Positions 46,164 to 55,353 of a stretch of 64,000 bases of DNA are shown here, piece by piece; the stretch's first letter is position 1; each line of letters begins with the position of its first letter. Origin of the DNA: CAZIBG01 sp964536985. Lineage in GTDB: Bacteria; Patescibacteriota; Saccharimonadia; Saccharimonadales; AWTP1-31. The stretch lies in contig CAZIBG010000002.1 in assembly GCA_964536985.1 (NCBI GenBank), forward strand, positions 1 through 64,000, written 5' to 3'. Made by a program: the position numbers and the translations under genes. Below the pieces are notes generated by a model, which made no database searches, was not told the DNA's origin, and saw nothing but the letters and a program-made list of their open reading frames with translations.

Positions 46164-47213
46164 CTACTGACAGAGTTTTGTGCAATATTTTGCGGTCAGT
46201 GCCTCGTGTTCCTCTAGGGTACGGCTAAAGTGAGTTACTCCGTCATCCCCAGACACAAAGTACAGCCAATCAGTAGACGCCGGATTTGCAACGGCCTTAA
46301 GTGAACTCTCGCTTACATTACTAATGGGACCAGGAGTTAGCCCTTCGACTAAGTACGTATTGTACGGCGAGTCATAGGTGAGCGAAGGGTCAACGCCGTC
46401 TAGTATGGCGCCGTAACTGGCAGTAGCATCAGACTGTAGTTTTATATCAGAGGATAGACGCTTGAGGAATACTTGTGCCACCTTTGTACGGTCGCCACCG
46501 TCGGACACCTCGCGCTCAACAATGGAAGCCAAGATTATGGCACGATGAACACTCAGTCCTTGGCTTGCAAATGCTTCACGGATATCTGGAGTTAACCGTT
46601 TCTGCATCTCGTCTAGTGAGGCTCGTACAATCTCCTCAGGGGTAGTGGCAGCAGTCTTTTGAAATGATTCAGGATATAGGTAACCTTCTAGCGATGCATC
46701 GACTGGTTTATCAACCAGGGCTGGATGACCGGCATACGTTGCTGGGTCTAGGGCTTTCTTGACCGCCTCGGGCTTGAAGCCGCTGTTAACAAGCGTTTGT
46801 TCGATCTGGTCAATGCGCTGGGCAGGCTTGATAGTTATAAGATTACTGGCCACCTTACCCTCCGTAATTATCTTAACAATATCGGCAACACCCTGGCTGG
46901 GTTTAATTGCGTAGGTACCAGCCTGGATTAGGTTCTGATAGTTTCTACTGAGCACATATTGTCGGAATGCCCATTCATTACGAATTAGCTTTTTATCATG
47001 AAGTAGCTTGGCTACGTCGGATAAGGCAGACCCCGTGGGTATCGTTATCGTAACGGTCTTCTGGCTGGTACTGACGGCCTGCAAGTTATTGAAGTAGTAT
47101 CGCCGTGCCAATAAAACACTTCCTAACCCGGCAAGGACGATCAGGCAAACAATGGTAATGACTACTTTTGATCGTAATAAAAATCGTGCAGGGTTAGATC
47201 TACTCATTACCAT
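46164..47213 (-). CDS. mltG: Endolytic murein transglycosylase MltG
   Basis: 349 residues: one N-terminal membrane span (about 16-36), a LysM-like pocket (about 48-110; SALSDVAKLLHDKKLI) and the YceG catalytic domain with the key Glu in LASIVEREVSD (about 231) and LQSDATASYG, TYNTYLVEGLTPGPIS-type motif. MltG cuts nascent glycan strands. Its start overlaps ruvX by 7 nt. Confidence 0.95.
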   Translation of the reverse strand: MVMSRSNPARFLLRSKVVITIVCLIVLAGLGSVLLARRYYFNNLQAVSTSQKTVTITIPTGSALSDVAKLLHDKKLIRNEWAFRQYVLSRNYQNLIQAGTYAIKPSQGVADIVKIITEGKVASNLITIKPAQRIDQIEQTLVNSGFKPEAVKKALDPATYAGHPALVDKPVDASLEGYLYPESFQKTAATTPEEIVRASLDEMQKRLTPDIREAFASQGLSVHRAIILASIVEREVSDGGDRTKVAQVFLKRLSSDIKLQSDATASYGAILDGVDPSLTYDSPYNTYLVEGLTPGPISNVSESSLKAVANPASTDWLYFVSGDDGVTHFSRTLEEHEALTAKYCTKLCQ

Positions 47214-47644
47214 TCCTTCCCTTCGTCTAAGAAATCACTCAAGATATAACATGCTGCCAGTGAGTCAATGTCCCCTTTGCTGTAAGGCTTGCCTCGGGCG
47301 TCCAACTCATCTTCGGCCTTACTAGAGGTTAGCGCCTCATCCTGCATGTTTATAGGAATAGTGATGTGCTCAGCCAATGATTCAACAAATCTGAGGATGG
47401 CAAGCGTTTGATTAGTTTGCTGACCTTCTAGGCCTCTCGGCAGCCCTACCACCAGCGCCACAACGTCGTTATCTTTGATGAGCTTAGCGATATCATCGTA
47501 GACCGTATCGGTAACGATTAGATGTTCTCGTGGCGAGGCAATACGAGCTACACGATTCGCCATCGCAACGCCAATTCGTACCGCGCCAACATCAAGCCCC
47601 ATAACAGCGTCATTATCGGACTTAGGGTTACTTGTCTTGCCCAT
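47207..47644 (-). CDS. ruvX: Putative pre-16S rRNA nuclease / Holliday junction resolvase YqgF
   Basis: 145 residues, RNase H-like fold: MGLDVGAVRIGVAMAN, VVGLPRGLEG and DEALTSSKAE. The family matures 16S rRNA 5' ends. It overlaps both neighbours by a few nt, forming an operon ftsA, J-like gene, ruvX, mltG. Confidence 0.93.
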   Translation of the reverse strand: MGKTSNPKSDNDAVMGLDVGAVRIGVAMANRVARIASPREHLIVTDTVYDDIAKLIKDNDVVALVVGLPRGLEGQQTNQTLAILRFVESLAEHITIPINMQDEALTSSKAEDELDARGKPYSKGDIDSLAACYILSDFLDEGKEW

Positions 47645-49382
47645 TGCTTGCTTGTTGGTAGACGATTGTTATTTTCTTAGGGTTGCTCGGTGTCTTATAG
47701 ACCCAGAATGGACTATAACTGACCTGCACTTCTTTTACGCCAGCACGTGCGTTAATTAGTTGCTGTACTTCGCCCTTCTTCTTGCCAGCTATCTGTGTCT
47801 TGAGTGAATCTTGCTCTTCCTGAGCACCCGTACTAACAGTAGTTTGGATAGAAAGCTTTTGCTGCGTTGGAGATATCTGGTCAGTGGCCTTTATGACTGC
47901 ATCATCTAGGCCATCATTACTTATAGTCTGCTCTTTGGTATCGATCTTCTCTTTTGCGCTATCGACGATTATAGACTTTAGGTCGTCTCGATCAACACCC
48001 AGTAGCGTGTAGGTGACGATATTGGTAACGGTGATTTCGGTTGCTTCTGCTCCAACGGTTGGTGATGCAGTGATATTTGCAGGGGTAACAGTAACGGTTT
48101 CAGCAATTGCATAAAGTGAATTATCTTTCAGCTGAGTTGTTAGCTCTTTAATTGCTGCGTCTTTGCTTTTATCGGTAAGCTTTTGAGTTGCAGCGTCGAT
48201 ATCTTCCTGGCTTACAACGGTAACTTCTTTGTTGGTTCCGCCAGTCATGGAGCTACTATCGTAACCCGCGACATTACTGAACCCGACTACGCTGAAGGTT
48301 CGTCCACCGCTGATATTGTATTGGTCTCCTGAATTCTGAGCTACAACGTTGATGGTAGCAGTTGTGAATGCCGGGAAATCCTGGTTGTTGCATTTGCTGC
48401 CAAAAAGAACTCGGATAAAGGTAACGTCTTTCTGCAAGATAAAGTTAAGTCCTCCCGAGGTGACTATAGTGCCCGAAGGAACGGTGACCGACTCTTTAGA
48501 ACAATCGGTTAACCTAAGGCTGACGGTGCCTTTTGCTTGTTCGCCAACATTCTTTTTGCCGGTGGCTGGAACTTTTTCGGCATCAGTTTTCTTTATGCTC
48601 TTAGCGGTTGCTGGAACGATCAGTTTTTCTTTATCTATCGCTTTAGCGTCTGTGCTGAGCGTTACGGCTACATCAGTACTGACACTGACGCTATCGGTAA
48701 TAACGGTTATTTTTGCAGTCGGGAGAACAAAGCTCGAGACATACCAACCTATGAGTAACAAAACTACGAGTCCGCCGCCTACTAACAATTTAGTTCTGAA
48801 CTGGTTAAAGTCAGGTATCTTGAGCTTCTTATCTTTTTTGGAAGCCTTTTTGGCAGCAGCTACAGGCGCGGCGGCTTCGAGTTCGGGCTCGTCATCAATG
48901 TCTATAGTTTCCTCGAACTGCTGTGACTTAACTGGTTTTGCAGCTGCGGCACCGGCAAGCTCACCAACAGCTTTTTTGGTATCAAGTTTTTTATCTTCTA
49001 CAACGTCGGATTCGATATCGTCATCATCTTCGTCAATAGCAGTAATATCGTCTACCGAGTCATCAAGCGCAACGTTATCGGACGGGACGTCAGGAGCGGC
49101 AGGTACTGTGGGTTTTGACTGCAAGGTCTTGGCTACGTGTAGCTTTACTGCCCCTGCAAGCGGTAAAAGGCCAGCCTCTGAGGTTATCAGGACAATCTTC
49201 TTTTTGTGTGTATCGCCACTTCGCTTGAGCAGCTTCATGTTTACAATGCTCTGTAAAACGCTGGCCCGCTTAGGCAACACTAAAGCAACAATCTTGTGTT
49301 TGCTTTGAGACACTTTGTCTATGATGCCGGTGATCTCGTCATCAATGTCGATATAAATAGTGTCTTTGGTCGCTTCTGCCAC
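47628..49382 (-). CDS. Baseplate-J-like membrane protein typical of CPR genomes
   Basis: 584 residues. An N-terminal part (1-70) that looks like a nucleotide- or substrate-handling domain (KIVALVLPKRASVLQSI), a long acidic low-complexity stretch (about 95-190), one span (about 205-223) and an outer part with repeated beta-rich segments (VPATAKSIKKTDAEKVPATG, VTVPSGTIVTSGGLNF) that resembles proteins annotated as baseplate J/gp47-like in Patescibacteria. Function unknown; not evidence for a phage. It sits between ftsA and ruvX. Confidence 0.7.
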   Translation of the reverse strand: MAEATKDTIYIDIDDEITGIIDKVSQSKHKIVALVLPKRASVLQSIVNMKLLKRSGDTHKKKIVLITSEAGLLPLAGAVKLHVAKTLQSKPTVPAAPDVPSDNVALDDSVDDITAIDEDDDDIESDVVEDKKLDTKKAVGELAGAAAAKPVKSQQFEETIDIDDEPELEAAAPVAAAKKASKKDKKLKIPDFNQFRTKLLVGGGLVVLLLIGWYVSSFVLPTAKITVITDSVSVSTDVAVTLSTDAKAIDKEKLIVPATAKSIKKTDAEKVPATGKKNVGEQAKGTVSLRLTDCSKESVTVPSGTIVTSGGLNFILQKDVTFIRVLFGSKCNNQDFPAFTTATINVVAQNSGDQYNISGGRTFSVVGFSNVAGYDSSSMTGGTNKEVTVVSQEDIDAATQKLTDKSKDAAIKELTTQLKDNSLYAIAETVTVTPANITASPTVGAEATEITVTNIVTYTLLGVDRDDLKSIIVDSAKEKIDTKEQTISNDGLDDAVIKATDQISPTQQKLSIQTTVSTGAQEEQDSLKTQIAGKKKGEVQQLINARAGVKEVQVSYSPFWVYKTPSNPKKITIVYQQASNGQDK

Positions 49383-49397
49383 GTTGATCCCCTGTCG

Positions 49398-50708
49398 TTA
49401 TACTCTTAGAATTTTATCAATTTTTTGCCGAAATGACCCGTCGTCTTTTATCCCGCCATCTTGTTGCATGGTATCTAGGCCAACTCGCAGTAAGCCCATG
49501 GCCGTAATAAAAGTGTGATCGGTGACAGTTCCAGTGTGATCATCGATGCCCACAACGTGACTTGGCTTGATGTGCTGCACTACCGGCTTACGGGTAAAGG
49601 GTAGATCAGCATACCAATTGGACGATTCCAGCTGGTGCATCAACATATCTAGGCTAGAGCCACCACCACATAGCAGTATCCGTCTGGGCAAGTGATCTAG
49701 CTGATCAAACTCACCGAGGGCTAGTTCTACGCCGGCCGTCCAGACATCTAATGTTTTCTGCAGACTCTTTTCGATCACCGGACGCTTGGATTCAGCAACT
49801 TTATGAGTCGATAGGCCAAGTTTAAGTTCTTCTGCCGAAGCAAAGCTGACACCAAGGTCCTTTTCGATACTACGAGTGTAAGCACGTCCGCCAATACCAA
49901 ACATTTTGGTTCCTTGGACTCCGCCATCATTAATGACAGCAATATCGGTAGTACCACCACCAACATCCATTAAGATGGCGCTCATACTGGCATTGGAGTC
50001 GTCGCCAATTACTGATCGAGCTACCGCAAATGGCTCTGCTGCAACGGCCAACAGATCCAGGTCTAACTCTTTGGCGGTTCGCTCTAAGGCGCCGATATGG
50101 ATCATTGGAGCAAAGGCGGTGTAAAGCTGGACGACCACTTCTTTACCCTTGAATCCAACAGGACTAGTTACGGGATAACCGTCGATCTCGATGTTAACAA
50201 GCGCACTATTTACTAAACGAATTTCTACGTCTTTACCACCAAGTTCCCATGCCAGTTGCTGTTTGGCTCTCTCGCGAGCACGGCCCTGAACCAGGCCAAT
50301 AATCTTTTCGACTTCGGCGATATCGAGTTCTTTTTCGGGGTTCTTGCGGTTACAGTGGACGGTCGTGGTCGTACCCTTAACAAGTTCACCAGCGATACCA
50401 ATAACCGCCGACTTAGTACTAACGCCAGCCTGTTTTTCGGCCTGACTTAGAGCATCATCACAATTGGCGACTACCGATTGTATATCAGCGATAGCGCCAG
50501 CTTGCATATCACTTAATTCCTGATGGGTACGACCGACACCAACAATATCAATGCCGTCGTCAGTAACCCGGCCTATCAGAGCTTTTACAAATTCAGTACC
50601 AATATCAAGGGCGACAAGGTACTTGTCGTCATCGTTCTTGTTACGGCTAGCTTTGGCAGCAACGGTGTTTTTGAGGGTCTTTATTTTATCTAGCATAAGC
50701 TGATTCAT
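49398..50708 (-). CDS. ftsA: Cell division protein FtsA
   Basis: 436 residues, actin-like fold: phosphate 1 LVALDIGTEFVKALIG (about 30-45), the SHS2 insertion (about 115-195), phosphate 2 ILMDVGGGTTDIAVI (about 240-254) and adenosine motif LCGGGSSLDML (about 338-348). FtsA links FtsZ to the membrane; the usual C-terminal amphipathic helix is short here (FRQKIDKILRV). GAGGAG precedes the ATG. Confidence 0.88.
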   Translation of the reverse strand: MNQLMLDKIKTLKNTVAAKASRNKNDDDKYLVALDIGTEFVKALIGRVTDDGIDIVGVGRTHQELSDMQAGAIADIQSVVANCDDALSQAEKQAGVSTKSAVIGIAGELVKGTTTTVHCNRKNPEKELDIAEVEKIIGLVQGRARERAKQQLAWELGGKDVEIRLVNSALVNIEIDGYPVTSPVGFKGKEVVVQLYTAFAPMIHIGALERTAKELDLDLLAVAAEPFAVARSVIGDDSNASMSAILMDVGGGTTDIAVINDGGVQGTKMFGIGGRAYTRSIEKDLGVSFASAEELKLGLSTHKVAESKRPVIEKSLQKTLDVWTAGVELALGEFDQLDHLPRRILLCGGGSSLDMLMHQLESSNWYADLPFTRKPVVQHIKPSHVVGIDDHTGTVTDHTFITAMGLLRVGLDTMQQDGGIKDDGSFRQKIDKILRV

Positions 50709-50748
50709 TATAGCACTCCTCTCCTTCTCTAAAAAGGCTTATGGCAAA

Positions 50749-52647
50749 CTAAACAAGTGCTGCCTTGATACGCCTTACACCGGACGAGCTAGCCTCTTCT
50801 TTGAGAATCTTGAATTTCTTGCCCTCTTCGAATAACTGTAGAGAGTGGTCTACGTGTGGACCGCCGCAGATTTCGAAGCTGAATGGCTTTTCGGCTCCAT
50901 CGGCAATCATCTTATAAACCTTAACCGTGTCGCCATAGCGATCACCAAATTGACCAAGCGCGCCTAATGGCCCTGTAGCTTCTGCTGTTGGGTACTCTGC
51001 CCAGCTAACTTTTAGATCATTTCCGATCTGTTCGTTAACAATCGCTTCTACTTGATCGAGTTCTTCACGAGTTACTTTTTGGTCGTGACTAAAGTCAAAT
51101 CGCAGTCGTTCCTCGGTAATATTACTACCTCGTTGGATAACGTGATCGCCGAGTACTTCGCGGAGTGCCTGGTACATAAGGTGTGTTGCCGTGTGATACT
51201 TCTTGTGTTGATCCGTTTGGCCACCAAGCCCACCCTTGAACTGACCCTTGGTAGCCGTCCGCGACATGTCCCGCTGTTTTTTCATATGAGCATCAAATTG
51301 CTCACGCCAATCTTCTGCTAGGTCAATCGCCTGCTTTTCTGCCTCTTCAACACTGAGCTCAACCGGAAAACCATAGGTGTCATATAGCTTAAAGATGAGT
51401 TCGCCGTGAATAGATTTGTCTGAGTCCTTGAATAGCTTTTCAAACTCTCTCAGTCCTTTGGTTAGTGTCTGACGGAATACTTTTTCTTCTTTGCTAAGAG
51501 TAGCCATGATTTCGTCTTTTTGAGCTGCAATTTCTGGAAAATCTTGATGGTATGAATCAAGCACAATAGGAATAGCTAGCTGCATTAGATCTTTTTCAAT
51601 ACCAAGATCAAAGGCGAATCTAATTGCTCGACGCAGTAGCCGACGCATAACATACCCTTGTTCTTTATTGCTTGGAACAACACCATCAACTGCTAAGAAA
51701 ACAGCTACACGTAAGTGATCAGCGATAACACGCATGGCAGCGGTATGGTCGGTATAATCCTTGCCTGTTTCCTTTTGAAGTCCTTCGATTATTGGCCAAA
51801 GCAAACTAATTTTAAACATGTCCGGGCTATCGATTGCAGCAGCGGCAATACGCTCTAGGCCACCACCAAAATCAACGTTCTTGTTTGGTAACTCTTCGAA
51901 ACCTTTGTCGGTTCGCTTGTAAGTCATAAATACCGAGTTACCAATTTCCATAAAGCGACCACAGTCACAGTTTGGATGACAATGAGGACCAAAGTCGGTG
52001 TTGTGCTCGATCTCGTCGAACATATAAAATACTTCGCTGTCTGGACCACATGGGTCACCAACAGGAGTGGTCGCTGGCTTTCCGCCTCGGCTCCACCAGT
52101 TCTTGGCACCATCATAATAGAAGATACGCTCGCCTTCGTTGATGCCACGCTTATAGCCGTCTGCTTCTGAGCCAATCATCGCTGGCTGGGCATCGATACC
52201 TTTTGCTTTGAAAAGGTCTTGCCAGATTTTAACTGATTCATCATCTTTAGGAAGATCGAATTCATCGTCGCCAGCAAAGACCGTTACATAGATTTTATTT
52301 GGATCAAGTCCAACTTTTTCGGTCAAGAAGGTGAAGAACCATGGCAGTTGCTCGGCCTTAAAATAATCGCCAAAGCTCCAGTTACCAAGCATCTCGAAGA
52401 ATGTTGTGTGGCGGTTATCGCCAACCTCCTCAATATCATCGGCCCGAAAACATGTCTGACTATCAGCCACCCGTGAACCAGCCGGATGAGGCTCGCCTAA
52501 CAGATACGGAAGTAGTGGCTGCATTCCAGAGCCGGTAAATAGTGTTGTCGGGTCATTATCGGGTATTAGCTTGGCACGCGGAATGACAACATGTTTGTTT
52601 TGTTTGCAAAAATCGAGATAGGCTTTACGGATGTCTTGAGCGTTCAT
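50749..52647 (-). CDS. alaS: Alanyl-tRNA synthetase, short form
   Basis: 632 residues against about 870 in most bacteria. The catalytic core (TTLFTGSGMQPL, NRHTTFFEMLGNWSFGDYF) and tRNA_SAD editing domain are complete with HTATH (about 484) and CGGPHVD (about 595). The protein stops right after the editing domain, so the DHHA1/C-Ala module used for dimerisation and tRNA elbow contact is absent. TATAAT ends 6 nt before the ATG, leaderless. Confidence 0.96.
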   Translation of the reverse strand: MNAQDIRKAYLDFCKQNKHVVIPRAKLIPDNDPTTLFTGSGMQPLLPYLLGEPHPAGSRVADSQTCFRADDIEEVGDNRHTTFFEMLGNWSFGDYFKAEQLPWFFTFLTEKVGLDPNKIYVTVFAGDDEFDLPKDDESVKIWQDLFKAKGIDAQPAMIGSEADGYKRGINEGERIFYYDGAKNWWSRGGKPATTPVGDPCGPDSEVFYMFDEIEHNTDFGPHCHPNCDCGRFMEIGNSVFMTYKRTDKGFEELPNKNVDFGGGLERIAAAAIDSPDMFKISLLWPIIEGLQKETGKDYTDHTAAMRVIADHLRVAVFLAVDGVVPSNKEQGYVMRRLLRRAIRFAFDLGIEKDLMQLAIPIVLDSYHQDFPEIAAQKDEIMATLSKEEKVFRQTLTKGLREFEKLFKDSDKSIHGELIFKLYDTYGFPVELSVEEAEKQAIDLAEDWREQFDAHMKKQRDMSRTATKGQFKGGLGGQTDQHKKYHTATHLMYQALREVLGDHVIQRGSNITEERLRFDFSHDQKVTREELDQVEAIVNEQIGNDLKVSWAEYPTAEATGPLGALGQFGDRYGDTVKVYKMIADGAEKPFSFEICGGPHVDHSLQLFEEGKKFKILKEEASSSGVRRIKAALV

Positions 52648-52772
52648 GCAGCTATTATAACAGAGGTAGCAGCAGACTCAAGTTGTAACTTAGCTCCTGG
52701 GCTTGGCATTCCGTAAAAGAATCATGTGACTGGCACGCACCCTTAGCGTCTATGGGTGGCAGGCACAGTTAC

Positions 52773-53018
52773 TCACTTTGAGGGCGCTGATGTAACTGCA
52801 GTCTCGAGGGTAACTACTATTGGCGGTGCGATCACAACTTCTGGCTGAGGGTCGGGTATAAGTAACTTAACCGCCAACGCCGTTGCCGTCACAGCCAAGA
52901 TCGCTAGACCGGAGCCGACCATTGTCGCAATATATTCCTGATTATCAGTTGTACCTTTATTCGGCTGGAGGGCCCGTTGATTGACAGGTACATGCTCTCC
53001 GCGCCGCCAATTAGACAT
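52773..53018 (-). CDS. Small single-span membrane protein, unknown
   Basis: 81 residues from ATG 53018, which overlaps the stop of the preceding 34-residue frame; an in-frame ATG at 53048 lies inside that frame. One membrane span (about 30-51) and a Val/Pro-rich outer tail. It is the second gene behind riboswitch R5. The 52648-52772 stretch downstream holds only the alaS promoter and a GGGTG/CACCC dyad. Confidence 0.6.
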   Translation of the reverse strand: MSNWRRGEHVPVNQRALQPNKGTTDNQEYIATMVGSGLAILAVTATALAVKLLIPDPQPEVVIAPPIVVTLETAVTSAPSK

Positions 53019-53115
53019 CATCTCGCCACCTCGGCCTCTGGGCGCCATTAATTCCTGCAGGTATAGCCACTACACCTAGAGTGACTGGTGTTTCTTGTTG
53101 TATTTGTTTGCCCAT
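53011..53115 (-). CDS. 34-residue peptide, first gene behind riboswitch R5
   Basis: ATG 53115 has a strong AAGGAGA site and the frame (MGKQIQQETPVTLGVV...) ends TAA at 53011, overlapping the ATG of the 81-residue protein. It may be a small functional peptide or a coupling frame. AAGGAGA is complementary to TTCTCC just after the R5 aptamer, so the site could be masked. Confidence 0.55.
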   Translation of the reverse strand: MGKQIQQETPVTLGVVAIPAGINGAQRPRWRDDV

Positions 53116-53195
53116 AATTATCTCCTTCAGAGGTTATGGAACTCGTCTCCACAAACTAAAATAAACACCTGGTGGTGTATGAGTTTAAGAGGGAG

Positions 53196-53278
53196 AATTC
53201 GTCCCGGTTTCGCTACTTGCTCCCCGTGTATCCAAGCGACCAGATACAGATATACGGATCATTGCATGACTTTACGTC
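53196..53278 (-). promoter_or_regulatory. c-di-GMP-II-like riboswitch R5
   Basis: Minus-strand RNA with TCTGGTCGCTTGGATACACG then GGGGAGCAAGTAGCGAAACC. Inner stem TCGCT/AGCGA replaces ACGCT/AGCGT of R1-R4 (a compensatory change), and CCGTATATC pairs with GGATACACGG (8 of 9 pairs) as the pseudoknot. CTGGT/ACCGG extends the stem. A small ACACC/GGTGT hairpin plus TTTATTTT follows. Confidence 0.8.
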
Positions 53279-53398
53279 AATATTTACTATATTACTTTTT
53301 TGACATATTGTCTATATACTTATTTATACTTTGACTCGAAGACCCCGTTCCTGAACAATGATTAATACCACCGATGCAACACAAGGTTGATCTTCATG

Positions 53399-54646
53399 CT
53401 ATTTTTTGGGAATAGTATCGAAGACCAATGCCGCTTCTGTTGGCGAAACATATTCATCACCCCTGTTGCATACATATACACTTTGACCGATAGGTTCTAC
53501 TGTGAGCCACTTCGAGATTTTCTTATTCGTAGTGAATATTGCTACCCGGGATGTATCTACATCTGGACTAAGGTCTAGAACGGAACAGTCTACTGGCAGT
53601 AAAGCGTTCATTCCTTCTATGCGTCGGGGGGATTTCCCTCGTAAATCAGACGCCATCAGGCCAAATTTCGCTGCCTCGGATGGAATATTCTGGGGACTAA
53701 TATACGCAATAGGTTGCTTGCTACCTTGTTCCAGCGGGTCAAGCCCTGCAATATCAAGATTCTTTTGCTCGTAAAGTTCTTCTGGACTCGGAGAATTCCA
53801 TTCGCCAATAACACTGATAGCAGCACTCACCCCATCGGATCCAAGTTCGGTAGAAGCAGGAAGAAATCCACTGTAGCCCGGTACCGGAAGGGTCAGTGCA
53901 ATAAGCGTGATTCGCGCTGGCGAGATCACACGACCAAGACCATTGGGTCCTTCTTTAGTAATAGCTTTTCTAAGCACTTGTAGTGCCTGACGACCAAGCT
54001 TTTGGCTGGCGTTAAGAAATTTGTACCTCTTGGTGGTTTCATAAACTGCACGCTCCGTTAAAGATTCGATGTCCTTAGGTGCAAGGTGAGGAGTCTCGCT
54101 TTGACGGGCAAGTGTAGCTGGTTCGATTTTAAGTCCTTTTGCGTAATTCCAGACTGCTTTGGTAGCCTCCCGTAGCACTGATTCCTCAGGCGCTTCGTCT
54201 GTATCATGGGAAAGTGAGACGATAGGAGTGTGATCACCGACTTGCCGAATCATAAAGCCGGCCCCAAAGTTTCCACGGTCGGTACGACTAAGCAAATACG
54301 AGACAACTTTAGCATCTAACTCATCGTAATAGGTGTTGAGTCGACGAATTATATAGCGAGTACCATCATCGTTACGAACTTCTGGAAACTCTATTTCTTC
54401 GTCGCCATCTAGCAGTTGCCTTCGGGCATCCGGGCTAGCGCTTAAAGCTGCCTGCGCAATATAAGATAGCGCATCAAAAAGACGCCCCGACATATCCGCC
54501 ATAGGGTCTTTACTGCCCTCAAGCCCAAGAACATTTTGCCCCTCCGGATAATCACTTAGTGCCAGCATACGAACCGGCTTACGTGGTTCCGGAATGTGAT
54601 CGACCGTCTGAACGTCGATAATCTGATTACGTTCCAGATAAGCCAT
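53399..54646 (-). CDS. Unknown 415-residue protein
   Basis: No membrane span or signal peptide; not recognised. It is the third gene of the operon behind riboswitch R6 and starts 2 nt after the stop of the gene before it. The 53279-53398 stretch downstream contains AT-rich promoter-like DNA for R5 and nothing else I recognise. Confidence 0.55.
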   Translation of the reverse strand: MAYLERNQIIDVQTVDHIPEPRKPVRMLALSDYPEGQNVLGLEGSKDPMADMSGRLFDALSYIAQAALSASPDARRQLLDGDEEIEFPEVRNDDGTRYIIRRLNTYYDELDAKVVSYLLSRTDRGNFGAGFMIRQVGDHTPIVSLSHDTDEAPEESVLREATKAVWNYAKGLKIEPATLARQSETPHLAPKDIESLTERAVYETTKRYKFLNASQKLGRQALQVLRKAITKEGPNGLGRVISPARITLIALTLPVPGYSGFLPASTELGSDGVSAAISVIGEWNSPSPEELYEQKNLDIAGLDPLEQGSKQPIAYISPQNIPSEAAKFGLMASDLRGKSPRRIEGMNALLPVDCSVLDLSPDVDTSRVAIFTTNKKISKWLTVEPIGQSVYVCNRGDEYVSPTEAALVFDTIPKK

Positions 54647-54648
54647 AG

Positions 54649-55353
54649 CTACTTCTTTTCTACACCTTTGGAGCCAGGTTGTTCTGGCGCTAAACTCTGC
54701 TTCTCTACCTCTCGCGCTTTACGATATGTAGTGACTCGCAAATCACCCACTAATGCACCTACAAAAAGCCCCGTTACAACGCCCAGAGCACTTATCCAAC
54801 GCTGCTTCTTGTCATTATTATGTGAGACGAGTACATCCTGCGCAGGCGTAGAAGTCTGCTGAAAAGTCTCGGCAGCACTTAGTCCGTTCAACGCAAGTGT
54901 ATAGCGTTGGATATAATCATAAATATCTAGTTCTTGTGTACCGCAAGGCTCCCCGGGATAGGTCTTCAGCATTTCCATTTTTTCCGTATCGGGACTAGAT
55001 GCCAAAGCGCCTCCCGTCACAACTATCTTCAGTTTTGCTTCGCATGCCTCCGGTAGTTCGTCTCTTAAATCGTTAAGGGTCCTCGTGGCCCTGCTGACAC
55101 CTGTTGCCGCCATTTCGTCTTTATCAGCCAGATAATTCTGCAAAGCAGCAGCCTTTTCGGTGGCAACGTGGCTTGCAATTTCAAAACCTCCAGCACTAAA
55201 TGCCCCAACGAGAAGTAAACCCGCACCATAACCCCGTATATTGGCGCCTATTCTAGTAATGCGATCGAACCGTTGCTCATTAAATACTTCCGTTTCTATT
55301 GCGGGCTGCGGAGCGGATACCTCGGTTGTTGCAAGATGCTCTAATTGTGGCAT
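54649..55353 (-). CDS. Unknown two-span envelope protein, paralogue of its upstream neighbour
   Basis: 234 residues: cytoplasmic N-terminus (1-38), span (about 42-60), outer domain (about 62-178), second span (about 186-204), basic tail. The outer domain has ACEAKLKIVVTGGALASSP and PGEPCG, matching GCLLALKLYLDRGILFGTP and PSKPCG in the neighbour, so the two are paralogues with a conserved cysteine pair that could form a disulfide. Family otherwise unrecognised. Confidence 0.65.
   Translation of the reverse strand: MPQLEHLATTEVSAPQPAIETEVFNEQRFDRITRIGANIRGYGAGLLLVGAFSAGGFEIASHVATEKAAALQNYLADKDEMAATGVSRATRTLNDLRDELPEACEAKLKIVVTGGALASSPDTEKMEMLKTYPGEPCGTQELDIYDYIQRYTLALNGLSAAETFQQTSTPAQDVLVSHNNDKKQRWISALGVVTGLFVGALVGDLRVTTYRKAREVEKQSLAPEQPGSKGVEKK

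Noticed and set aside
47628..49382. Prophage, suggested by the baseplate-J-like protein
   Set aside because: No other phage structural genes are near, and the gene sits in a housekeeping operon between ftsA and ruvX.
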